From Brucepastera parasyntrophica (GTDB lineage Bacteria; Spirochaetota; Spirochaetia; Treponematales; Treponemataceae), in assembly GCF_022376835.1 (NCBI RefSeq), contig NZ_CP084606.1, forward strand, positions 186,001 through 250,000: a stretch of 64,000 nucleotides of DNA, in the 5' to 3' direction. The notes beneath the pieces are model-generated. The model searched no databases. It was given only the letters and a program-made list of their open reading frames with translations, and was not told the DNA's origin. The position numbers were made by a program, and so were the translations under genes. Positions 29,207 to 37,487 of the stretch are shown here, piece after piece (the first letter of the stretch is position 1; the number at the start of each line of letters is the position of its first letter).

Positions 29207-30991
29207 TCAGAAACCGCCGTTAAACGAGGGGAAGAGATTTGACTGATTATGGTTTGAACCGCTTTCCCAGGTTAAGCCGCTGAAATTGCCCGTAACTGTT
29301 TCGCCCAAACTGTAAGCTCCTTTAAGAACCTTCCATTCAAAGTTTCCGTTTGAAGGAGGAGTAACAGTTACATACCAGTATCCGGCGTTGTCATAGGTTC
29401 CGCGTGTGGCCACTGTCCAGTTGCTGCCTTCATTATATGACCCGGTAAAATAGAGGCCGTTTCCGTAACCGACATCTTTCGCCATTTTCAGCGTTACTGT
29501 TGTTGCAGTCCCGCCGCCGTCTTTTACCCATACCGCAAAATTGGTTCCGGAATAGATGGGTGAATTTCCTGTGTAACCGGTACCGGTCGGGCTCCAGTTG
29601 TCACCGCCGATTTTCACCACGATTTCGCCGTCTGTACCGGTTATTCTCGCGGCATAATTTGTGGTTGTAGCGGCAAGCACTGTTATGGCGCTGTCATAGC
29701 GGATGCCTTGATCCTTGCGGAGATCAATCAGATAATTAATATGCTGTTTGAATGTCTTTGATGTTCCGGGTACGGTATCGCCGCCGCGGTACTGTGCGAC
29801 ATTTGCGCTGTTACTCGTTACACCACATTCACTTGCAGAAAAATAATGCTGCCAGGCAACGCAGGGATAACCCGGATGGGTTAAAATAAACGCATAGGCA
29901 GGAGCAAGATCGCCCGGATCAATTTCCCAGTGTTTCTGGGTACTGCCGGTATCATGGTTATCAATAAAGGTAACTGCTGACGCCGGAGCTGTGCGGAAAA
30001 TATTATTGCTGTCTGCCAGTCTGCTCAGATTCCACAGAGTTGATTGGGAACCCCAGCCGAATGCGTAATTCATATTTCCCTTGAGTACGAAGTCAAATAC
30101 GCGGGATTTCTGGCCGCTGTTCTGGGTTGTAGAATTTACCCAGTTCATTAACTGGTTTTTCCAGTTTGCGGTATCATTCTGGTTAAACGTATTTGTCGGC
30201 CAGAATTCTCCAACAGAGAAAACTGCCGATGTCTGGGCATTGTATTTCCCGACATACTGTCCGCCGAAACCTTTTACAAAGTCATACCGCCAGCCGACAA
30301 AACCGGCGTCACTTTTCAGGACATCGCTCATCCATGTAATAATGCCGTTCTGTACAGTTGTACTGGTGTGATCTATATCGCGCGCGTCGGCATAGTTTTC
30401 ACCTGTATCGGCTGCGCCGCGGGCCGTGGAATTGTACATCGGGCTTGACGGATTGGTAAAACCCTCATCACCGTAACAGATTGAATAATAATCGCCAGTC
30501 CACTGGGGATTTCTGAAATCGCCCCAGCTTGTTGAACCGCCGCGGTGATTGATTACAATATCGGCAATAGCCTTTGCCGGTTTGATAGCGTTAATTGCCT
30601 GTTTGAGCTGGGTCTTTGTTCCGTAACGGGAATTCAGATCATTCAGTTCGGTAGGGATATACCCTTCAGGCGCAAAATCCGGACTTGTGCTGGGAGGCGG
30701 GAACCAGACATATTCAAAAGTATTTTTTATATCATTGGCCCTCGAAATCACAACATTATACCATTTATAGTAGGTACTTGAATCGTTTCGGTCCGCGCTG
30801 CTCCAGTTAAATCCCTGCAGCATAACACCACTGGGATCCTCATTGCTGTCAATACCATTAACTATGGCCCGTCCGGCTGATAGCGTATCACCGGAAGCGG
30901 CAGCCTTGTTTGAAATACTGTTTTCGCAGGATGCAAATAGAAAGAATACAAGCGAAAACCCAGCAAGCCATTTTAAAACCTTGTTTTTCAT
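29207..30991 (-). CDS. Surface lipoprotein alpha-amylase (GH13) with starch-binding tail
   Basis: 594 residues. The signal ends in lipobox LFASC (near residue 22), so the enzyme is anchored outside the cytoplasm. GH13 landmarks: DIVINHRGG, nucleophile Asp in GWRYDFVKG near 234, acid Glu in SVGEFWPT near 262, and FIDNHDTGS near 346. The last 100 residues, with repeated YGNGLYFTGSYNEG/NAGYWYVTV blocks, look like a starch-binding module. It cuts internal alpha-1,4 bonds of starch or glycogen. GGAGGA precedes the ATG. The tandem isoamylase lies upstream on the same strand. Confidence 0.9.
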   Translation of the reverse strand: MKNKVLKWLAGFSLVFFLFASCENSISNKAAASGDTLSAGRAIVNGIDSNEDPSGVMLQGFNWSSADRNDSSTYYKWYNVVISRANDIKNTFEYVWFPPPSTSPDFAPEGYIPTELNDLNSRYGTKTQLKQAINAIKPAKAIADIVINHRGGSTSWGDFRNPQWTGDYYSICYGDEGFTNPSSPMYNSTARGAADTGENYADARDIDHTSTTVQNGIITWMSDVLKSDAGFVGWRYDFVKGFGGQYVGKYNAQTSAVFSVGEFWPTNTFNQNDTANWKNQLMNWVNSTTQNSGQKSRVFDFVLKGNMNYAFGWGSQSTLWNLSRLADSNNIFRTAPASAVTFIDNHDTGSTQKHWEIDPGDLAPAYAFILTHPGYPCVAWQHYFSASECGVTSNSANVAQYRGGDTVPGTSKTFKQHINYLIDLRKDQGIRYDSAITVLAATTTNYAARITGTDGEIVVKIGGDNWSPTGTGYTGNSPIYSGTNFAVWVKDGGGTATTVTLKMAKDVGYGNGLYFTGSYNEGSNWTVATRGTYDNAGYWYVTVTPPSNGNFEWKVLKGAYSLGETVTGNFSGLTWESGSNHNQSNLFPSFNGGF

Positions 30992-31024
30992 GAATCGTCC
31001 TCCATGTTTATAATATTTATATCC

Positions 31025-31046
31025 TGAAAACCGGTACCAATTTTCA
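31025..31046 (-). promoter_or_regulatory. Palindromic operator candidate upstream of the amylase
   Basis: A 22-base near-palindrome with half-sites TGAAAA and TTTTCA around GGTACC, flanked by CC...GG (31023-31048). It is centred about 45 bases before the amylase start and is the size of a LacI/GalR-type operator. A sugar-responsive repressor is inferred; no such gene is in the window. Confidence 0.5.
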
Positions 31047-31180
31047 GGGTATTTTCCAATTCAATTTTTTAAATTCAAAACGGAAAAAACTGCAATTGTA
31101 TGCTGATTGCAAAAACCCTGAGGCCCCCCAATCAGCACCGGACAGGGTATAACGAATATACTCCGTCCGGTTCAGTTTTC

Positions 31181-31221
31181 AGACAGCGGCTGGAGGAAAA
31201 TATTGCTTTTCCGGCCGCTGT
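31181..31221 (-). terminator. Stem-loop after the isoamylase gene
   Basis: GACAGCGGC...GGAAAA pairs with TTTTCCGGCCGCTGTC, with a two-base bulge, seven bases beyond the isoamylase stop. It would separate the isoamylase and amylase transcripts. Confidence 0.6.
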
Positions 31222-31227
31222 CGTCCA

Positions 31228-33759
31228 TCAGTTTGAGACCTCTTTAAGGACAACAATGGACCATGCGTTGACCCCATATCCGTTTGTTCCCGATCCCGCC
31301 GGAATGGTCGTAGCGGACGCGTCTTCCCAGTAATTGCATGAACTTTCAGCCCAGTTGGCGGTGTCGACAATCCGTATCCAGTGTTTTCCGGAAGACGGAG
31401 ACGGGACAGTAAAGTTCACCGTTGATGTCCACATGTTCGAAAGGAGAAGGTAATTACTGTCGCTTTTCTGGCTGCCATTGATTTTTATCCATGCGCAGCG
31501 GTCGGAGGAAGAATTGATATTGCTTGTGCCGTCTTCCTTTTTGTATTCAATGCTCATCGAATAATCCGCCTGGCGCAGGGCAGGGCTGTTTTTACGGAGA
31601 TTCATCAGATATTTTGCGAATCTGAAGTTTCCGTTTACGCTTGATGCCGTGGCAAAGGTCCCGAGGTTATTATGATATGATCCGCCGCCGCCTGTTGATA
31701 CTGCATTGGGCGCGTTTGTGTTGATCATATTGTAATTGCTCCAGGTTGCCACACTGTCAATATTATACGGATTATTGTTTCCGTTCTGGGTTCTGCCGAA
31801 CTCATCGCCCCAGACAATCATGGGAACACCTCGTGAGAACATCTGGAATACAAAGAAGTTCCGGACCCGCTGGCGGCGGAGCGCCTGATTATTGTCGGAG
31901 TTCGTCGAAATATTTCCGTCGCCGCCTCCGTCAGACGGGCCGAACGGCCAGCTCAGGGTACTGTTCATTTTGGAACTATAACTGACCAGATCTGTCAGCG
32001 TAAAACCGTCATGGGCAACCACAAAGTTTACCGATTTGTGGGGACCGCCCTGATCGTTGAAATTGTTATAATCACCATTGAACGCATCAATGTATGAAAT
32101 ATCTCCGTCTGTTTCGCCAAGATTGATGTATTTTCTTACAGCGTCACGGTAACGGCCGTTCCATTCACCCCAGCCTGAGGGGAAATTTCCTACCTGATAT
32201 CCGCCCGGCCACTGGGTGTCCCAGGCTTCTGCAATCATTTCAACATTCTTTGAATTTCCCAAAGACATAATCTGGGTAATGGTTGCGGCGTTTTTATTGA
32301 AATCCCAGCTTGAACCGGACTGGACCCGGCCCAGTACAGGGGCTAGATCAAACCTGAAACCGTCTATACCCATTTCATCTATCCAGTAGGTCAGGGAGTC
32401 CAGAATAAACTGCCGGACAACAGCATTGTCGCAGCGCAGATTATTTCCGCATCCGGTGGTTTCCCAGTACTGGGCTTTATTTGACGGCACCAAAGCGTAA
32501 TATTCCGAATTGTCAAAACCGCGCAGGAAGGTCAATTCCGCGGTACTTAAATCATCCCAAGTACCGCCTTCACCGGAATGATTGTATACAACATCAAGGT
32601 ACACTTCTATGCCTTCGTCATGGAAAGACTTCATCATTTCTTTGAATTCTCTTGTCGGGCCTCCCGCTGACTTGTCATAGGAATACCGCCGGTCAGGTGC
32701 AAAATATCCGTATGTCATATATCCCCAGTAATTGCCTCCGGGAGCGTCGCTCGGATTTGCATCATTGTCGGTTTCATGGACCGGAACAAATTCAATGGTG
32801 TTGATACCCAGGGCTTTCAGGTATTTTGCCATATAGGCGGCGCCCTTGTATGTTCCCCGGTAAGCGGCCGGAACGCTGTCAACCGAGGCGATCCCGCTCA
32901 TTATTGAGGCAAGGTTTGATGACGAGGGGTGGTTGGTCATACCCCGGACATGGGCTTCATAAATGATGGCGTCTTTTTGGGCTATTGCCGGTTTTGTACC
33001 GAAAGAAGTTGTATTCTGAACCAGTATTGACTTCGGAGCCCATTTGCCGGTGTCAAAATTCCTGCGGGCAACACCGCTGTATAATCCGCTTCCCGTGCCG
33101 AACATTCCCGCGTCATGCGAAGCTCCGAGAACGGTTGCATTGCTCTTGTCATGGCTTATTTCCCGTGCATAGGGATCAAACAGAACCTTGTTTGGATTGA
33201 ACCTGTTGCCGTTGGAATCGACATCGCTGATATATCCCGCGCTGCTGTTTCCGCGCGCCCAGCTGGTGCTGTATGTCCAGTTTGGTCCCCAGCACCGGTA
33301 GGCGTAATAGGCATTGGCAGGTACTCCTGTTATCTTTGCCCGCCAGATATTATCATCGCCTTTTTCCATCCAGTAATCATATGTGGCGTTCTGCCCGCTG
33401 GCTGACGTATAAATTTCAAGCAGAACTCTTGTAGCGTTTTTTGAATACACGGCAAATGTTGCCGCGCCCGACGAAATGGATGTCCCGTTGGACCATGTCT
33501 GGCTGTACCAGCCGAAACCGGCTGTTGATCCGTTCATGTCGACGGGACTGTAATTGCCGCTTGTCGGTCTGTTATAACCTGTGCCGGTGCCTGTTGTTGA
33601 AAAATAAATGACCCGGGCGGCTTCTGATTCAGTTGCGGTATCAGGCAGGGCAGAAATGTCCCGCTGAAACGAATTTGAACATGAGAAAAACAGTACTGTC
33701 AGGGAGATCAGAACTGTAACCATCGAAACCAATACGGAATACCTTTTTCGATATTGCAT
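31228..33759 (-). CDS. Lipoprotein isoamylase/glycogen-debranching enzyme (GH13)
   Basis: 843 residues. The signal ends FFSC (near residue 26), giving a lipid anchor. An N-terminal CBM48-like domain (about 75-200, YDYWMEKGDDNIWRAKITGV) precedes the catalytic barrel: VYNHSGEGG, Asp in GFRFDLAPVLG near 470, Glu in IAEAWDTQWPGG near 509, and VAHDGFTLTDL near 583. It hydrolyses alpha-1,6 branch points outside the cell, complementing the amylase encoded just downstream on the same strand. Confidence 0.88.
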   Translation of the reverse strand: MQYRKRYSVLVSMVTVLISLTVLFFSCSNSFQRDISALPDTATESEAARVIYFSTTGTGTGYNRPTSGNYSPVDMNGSTAGFGWYSQTWSNGTSISSGAATFAVYSKNATRVLLEIYTSASGQNATYDYWMEKGDDNIWRAKITGVPANAYYAYRCWGPNWTYSTSWARGNSSAGYISDVDSNGNRFNPNKVLFDPYAREISHDKSNATVLGASHDAGMFGTGSGLYSGVARRNFDTGKWAPKSILVQNTTSFGTKPAIAQKDAIIYEAHVRGMTNHPSSSNLASIMSGIASVDSVPAAYRGTYKGAAYMAKYLKALGINTIEFVPVHETDNDANPSDAPGGNYWGYMTYGYFAPDRRYSYDKSAGGPTREFKEMMKSFHDEGIEVYLDVVYNHSGEGGTWDDLSTAELTFLRGFDNSEYYALVPSNKAQYWETTGCGNNLRCDNAVVRQFILDSLTYWIDEMGIDGFRFDLAPVLGRVQSGSSWDFNKNAATITQIMSLGNSKNVEMIAEAWDTQWPGGYQVGNFPSGWGEWNGRYRDAVRKYINLGETDGDISYIDAFNGDYNNFNDQGGPHKSVNFVVAHDGFTLTDLVSYSSKMNSTLSWPFGPSDGGGDGNISTNSDNNQALRRQRVRNFFVFQMFSRGVPMIVWGDEFGRTQNGNNNPYNIDSVATWSNYNMINTNAPNAVSTGGGGSYHNNLGTFATASSVNGNFRFAKYLMNLRKNSPALRQADYSMSIEYKKEDGTSNINSSSDRCAWIKINGSQKSDSNYLLLSNMWTSTVNFTVPSPSSGKHWIRIVDTANWAESSCNYWEDASATTIPAGSGTNGYGVNAWSIVVLKEVSN

Positions 33760-34115
33760 ATTGTCACCTCTGGTTTTTTCCAGTTTTACGCCTGGAAAGC
33801 ATTATTATATCATACGATATAATTTTTTAAAATCTGGGATTTTTTTAACCAGGAGAAGAACAATTCGATGTAGAGCGCCGGAGCATGTAATTATTATTTG
33901 AAATCCCATTTTAATTTTGTTTTCAGTCTAGCACCGCTTTTTTCAGCCGTCAACAAAAAAAAATAAATCTTTATCCGGTAAGGAAATAACCGGGCGTATT
34001 TGTATTAACAGTTTGTATTTTATTTCCTCTTGGGGAATAATCGGCAGATATGTATTTTTTCCGGTTAAAAAAGCATCAGGAAAGCTTTATCCGGAAGACG
34101 GGCGCCGTACGCTCA
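33760..34115. other. Gene-free region before the rpsF promoter
   Basis: About 350 AT-rich bases between divergent genes. It holds the isoamylase leader with a TTTCCAG/CTGGAAA hairpin (33777-33798) and the palindrome at 33804-33823. I see no further gene or repeat. Confidence 0.5.
33804..33823 (-). promoter_or_regulatory. Palindrome overlapping a -10 of the isoamylase gene
   Basis: ATTATATC-ATAC-GATATAAT has perfect 8-base arms and contains TATAAT on the minus strand. It could be promoter and operator combined; no good -35 is visible. Confidence 0.45.
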
Positions 34116-34144
34116 TTGACCTTCCGGGCAAAAATTGATATGAT
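34116..34144 (+). promoter_or_regulatory. Promoter of the rpsF-ssb-rpsR-rplI-dnaB operon
   Basis: TTGACC (34116-34121), 17 bases, TATGAT (34139-34144). Transcription would start near 34151, inside the left arm of a long palindrome. Confidence 0.75.
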
Positions 34145-34189
34145 ATGGCAACGCTAATTAAGTCGCCATGGCTTAATCAGCGTTGCCAT
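34145..34189 (+). repeat. Palindrome family B, copy 2 (5' end of the rpsF leader)
   Basis: Two 18-base arms (34145-34162 and 34172-34189) pair with one mismatch around TCGCCATGG. The central 33 bases match the copy at 20737-20769 at about 24 positions. It touches the -10 element, so it could affect initiation or cap the 5' end of the mRNA. Confidence 0.75.
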
Positions 34190-34217
34190 GACCATTAATG
34201 TAATGGAAAAAACTCCC

Positions 34218-34233
34218 GCCCGTTAAAACGGGC
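34218..34233 (+). promoter_or_regulatory. Hairpin in the rpsF leader, possible r-protein leader
   Basis: GCCCGTTAAAACGGGC forms a 7-base stem 28 bases before the rpsF start. Leaders of this operon in many bacteria bind the S6:S18 complex as feedback. I cannot confirm the conserved CCG-bulge arrangement here. Confidence 0.35.
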
Positions 34234-34260
34234 CCAGCAATGTGTCCATGAGGAGGAAAC

Positions 34261-34542
34261 ATGAGAAAGTATGAACTGATGGTCGTCTTTCCAATGGAAG
34301 AAGACCTGTTCAAGACAGGAACGGATACTGTCCGCCAAACCCTGACAGAATTCGGCGCGCAGATTATCAGTGAGGAACCCTATGGGGAACGTGATCTCAC
34401 ATACGAGATCAAAAAACGCACCCGCGGTCGTTATCTGTTATTTAACATCAACGCAGAACCGGCGAATATTGTGGAAATAGACCGCCAATTCAAACTCAAC
34501 ACCAACATACTCACCTTTCTTTTTATCCGCGTAGAAGAATAA
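34261..34542 (+). CDS. rpsF: 30S ribosomal protein S6
   Basis: 93 residues, full length. MRKYELMVVFP, the GERDLTYEIKKRTRGRYLLF block and the C-terminal FLFIRVEE are typical of S6, which binds S18 on the platform of the small subunit. GGAGG stands before the ATG. First gene of the operon with ssb, rpsR, rplI and dnaB. Confidence 0.95.
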   Translation: MRKYELMVVFPMEEDLFKTGTDTVRQTLTEFGAQIISEEPYGERDLTYEIKKRTRGRYLLFNINAEPANIVEIDRQFKLNTNILTFLFIRVEE

Positions 34543-34562
34543 TAAGCGGAAAGGAGATACCA

Positions 34563-35054
34563 GTGGCAGAAGTGAATCATGTAATATTAATCGGACGCCT
34601 TACCCGTGATTCTGAACTTAAATATACTTCAGGCGGAATGGCTGTCTGCAAGTTTTCAATTGCAGTCAACAAACGCCGGAAAAATGGCGACCAGTGGGTA
34701 GAGGAAGCAAATTTCTTTGACATCGTCCTTTGGGGCCGTGCCGGGGAATCATTAAATCAATATTTGGTTAAGGGAAAACAGGTTGCAGTTGAAGGCGAAC
34801 TGCGCCAGAACCGGTGGGAACAGGACGGCCAGGCCCGCAGTAAAATTGAAATTATTGCAAATAATGTGCAGCTGCTCGGCGGTAATTCCGGCAGCGGTAC
34901 CGGCGGAGCTTACGGCAGCTATGAAGGCAAGTCAGGACAGGGTTCGGGCTATTCTTCCCAGAATGAAGGCTCGTCCTATCAAAGACAGCCGGACGCTATG
35001 CCCGATATGGATGACTCGGGCGCGCCGGATTTTCCCGATGATATACCGTTTTAA
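34563..35054 (+). CDS. ssb: Single-stranded DNA-binding protein
   Basis: 163 residues. The OB fold (1-108) starts [19 protein letters not shown] and contains [17 protein letters not shown] and [17 protein letters not shown] Gly/Ser-rich linker follows, ending in the acidic tip FPDDIPF that recruits repair and replication proteins. The start is GTG at 34563, with AAAGGAG upstream. Confidence 0.95.
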   Translation: MAEVNHVILIGRLTRDSELKYTSGGMAVCKFSIAVNKRRKNGDQWVEEANFFDIVLWGRAGESLNQYLVKGKQVAVEGELRQNRWEQDGQARSKIEIIANNVQLLGGNSGSGTGGAYGSYEGKSGQGSGYSSQNEGSSYQRQPDAMPDMDDSGAPDFPDDIPF

Positions 35055-35065
35055 GGAGAACTACA

Positions 35066-35371
35066 ATGGCAGATGAAAAAATGAAAGATATGGAAGCAGA
35101 AATGCAAATGCAGGATGCCGGCCGCGATGGTGAAGAAAGAGGACCGGGCAGAAAGGGCAAGGTTTTTTTCCGTAAAAAAGTATGCCGTTTTTGCACACAA
35201 AAGGCCAAAATCGATTATAAGGATACCGATACGCTGAGACGTTATACAACGGAACGCGGAAAAATCCTTCCCCGCCGCATTACCGGTACCTGCGCAAAGC
35301 ATCAGCGCCGTCTCGCCCTTGAAATCAAGCGCGCGCGGGCTCTTGCAATGCTGCCCTATGTTGTCCAGTAA
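35066..35371 (+). CDS. rpsR: 30S ribosomal protein S18
   Basis: 101 residues. An acidic and Met-rich N-terminal extension of about 35 residues precedes the core [20 protein letters not shown] and [25 protein letters not shown]18 pairs with S6. The extension is longer than in E. coli. AAGGAG stands before the start. Confidence 0.94.
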   Translation: MADEKMKDMEAEMQMQDAGRDGEERGPGRKGKVFFRKKVCRFCTQKAKIDYKDTDTLRRYTTERGKILPRRITGTCAKHQRRLALEIKRARALAMLPYVVQ

Positions 35372-35451
35372 ATAATATCGAAAGCCGATCCAACTCCTGG
35401 AAACGGCAGGCAGTTCTGTATAAACACTGCCGCAATTTTTGAGTAAGGAGC

Positions 35452-36075
35452 TTGAAAATGAAAGTAATACTTAATCAGGATGTAAAACATCTCGGTGAGG
35501 AAGGGGATATCAAAGATGTCGCAAACGGATATGCGCGCAATTATCTGCTTCCCCGGAATCTTGCAGTTCCCTGCAATGAAATAACCCTGGCGCATTTTGA
35601 AGGCAGAAAGGCTGAAATCGAAGCACGCAAAGAAGCGAAACGAAAGGACGCCTCCGGACTCAGGGAAAAACTCGAGGCTACTGTCGTTACTCTTGTTATG
35701 CCGGCAGGACCAAACGGCAAGTTATATGGCGCAGTTACCAGCCAGACAATAGCTGATGAATTGCAGAAACTCGGATATGATATTGAGCGCAAGCGCATTA
35801 ATGTGCCTGGGCTTACATTCAAAACCGTCGGTAAATATCAGGTAACTATCGGGTTGTACGAAAGCGCTTCTGCAGCAGTATCTGTCGTAGTCGAAGCGCA
35901 GGAAGAAAAGACCGAAAAGAAGACCCCGGCAAAACCGGAACGGCATTCACGCAGGCCGGACAGAATCGTGGAAACTGCAGAAGAAGCATCGCATGAAACC
36001 GCCAGCCCTGAAGAGGCCCCTGTGGTAAATGAAAACACCGAATCCGAAGAAACTGCAGAAGAAACCGATAACTAG
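35452..36075 (+). CDS. rplI: 50S ribosomal protein L9 with long acidic tail
   Basis: 207 residues, against about 150 in most bacteria. The N-terminal domain MKVILNQDVKHLGEEGDIKD and the connecting helix are standard, with the C-terminal domain ending near 147. The last 55 residues are Lys/Pro-rich and then strongly acidic (ESEETAEETDN), with no known domain. L9 sits at the base of the L1 stalk. The stop is five bases before dnaB. Confidence 0.94.
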   Translation: MKMKVILNQDVKHLGEEGDIKDVANGYARNYLLPRNLAVPCNEITLAHFEGRKAEIEARKEAKRKDASGLREKLEATVVTLVMPAGPNGKLYGAVTSQTIADELQKLGYDIERKRINVPGLTFKTVGKYQVTIGLYESASAAVSVVVEAQEEKTEKKTPAKPERHSRRPDRIVETAEEASHETASPEEAPVVNENTESEETAEETDN

Positions 36076-36080
36076 TATTT

Positions 36081-37417
36081 ATGGCTGCTTTTTCTCTTAA
36101 AGACAAAGTGCCGCCTCATAATCTGGAAGCCGAACAGGCTACCCTTGGGGCGATATTGCTCGATGCTCAGGCCGTAGGAACGGTAATACGTTTTCTGCGG
36201 CCTGATAATTTCTATGCGCTTCAAAACCAGAAAATATTCGAAGCCATCCTGTCACTCGATGAAAAGGGAATACGCATAGATCTTCTTGCGCTGATGGAAG
36301 AACTCCGGCAAAACGGTATGCTGAACGCGGCCGGCGGTCCCGGCTATCTGGCATCACTGACAGATACAGTACCTACAAGCGCAAATATCGAATATTACGC
36401 AAATCTGGTCCTGGACTGCTCAATACGCCGTTCCCTCCTGAATATATCAGGCAAGATTATTTCGGAAGCCCATAGTGAAACTGCGGAAAGCCGTCTTGTT
36501 CTCGAAAACGCCCAGAAAAGCCTGTTTGAATTGACCGACGCCAATCAGTCCGCAACGGTAAAAACCCCTCGGGACATCATCCCCCGTGCAATAGAATTAA
36601 TTGAAAAACTGTATAAAACAAAGGACGCCTATACCGGAATTCCTTCCGGCTTGACCGATCTTGATGTTATGACAAGCGGTTTCCAGAAATCGGAATTGAT
36701 TATTATCGGCGCCCGCCCGTCTGTCGGAAAAACCGCGTTGGCGCTTTCAATTGCCGCCCATACTTCAATAAAGGAAAAAATTCCCACGGCATTTTTTTCC
36801 CTTGAAATGTCCGATATGCAGCTGATTCAGCGGCTCCTGTCCTCGGAAAGCCGGATACCGTCTGACAAAATCAGGACGGGTCTGCTGCGGATGAGCGACT
36901 TTCAGAGTATTACCGATGTCGCCGGACAAATATATGAGGCTCCCCTGTACATCGTCGATATGCCGAATATGAAGCTTCTTGATCTCCGCGCCATGGCAAG
37001 ACGTCTGTGCCAGCAGCACAATGTCCAGATCATTTTTATTGACTATCTGACGCTTATTACCAGTGAAAACGCAATGGTCCCGCGTCACGAACAGATTGCA
37101 GAAATATCACGTTCACTGAAGGCCCTTGCCCGTGAACTAAATATTCCGATTGTAGCCCTTTCTCAAGTACGGAGGGATGCCGAAGGAAAAAACCCACGCT
37201 TGCTGACCTTCGCGAATCCGGTTCAATAGAACAGGACGCGGACGTAGTCATGTTTCTCCACCGGGAACGTTCAGGATCAAATGTAAATAATTCAGAAAAA
37301 GAAATGGTAATTGAAACGGATCTGATTGTAGCAAAACAGCGCAACGGACCAATCGGCGATATCAATATTCTGTTCTTACCGCGTTATACGAAATTTGTTT
37401 CAAAGTCTCATGAATAA
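36081..37417 (+). CDS. dnaB: Replicative DNA helicase DnaB, apparent frameshift
   Basis: Starts VPPHNLEAEQATLGAILLD near residue 10; Walker A ARPSVGKTALALS and FFSLEMSDMQLIQRLLS follow. The frame closes at 37229, just after LSQVRRDAEGK. One extra A in the run of six at 37187-37192 gives LRESGSIEQDADVVMFLHRE and a normal end at 37417, for 445 residues. DnaB unwinds DNA ahead of the replisome and is essential, so the break is almost certainly a sequence error. Confidence 0.93.
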
Positions 37418-37434
37418 AATACCCCGCGAATAAA

Positions 37435-37467
37435 AAAAGCCCGATCATTCTTCAATGCCGGACTTTT
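37435..37467. terminator. Weak stem-loop between convergent dnaB and beta-propeller genes
   Basis: AAAAGCCCG (37435-37443) pairs with CGGACTTTT (37459-37467) with one mismatch. A and T tracts on both sides suggest a bidirectional terminator. Confidence 0.5.
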
Positions 37468-37487
37468 CGTTTTGTTTCCACAGGATT

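Noticed and set aside
31100..31333. A 77-residue plus-strand reading frame between the amylase and isoamylase
   Set aside because: It crosses the isoamylase terminator and 3' end and has no ribosome site or known motif.
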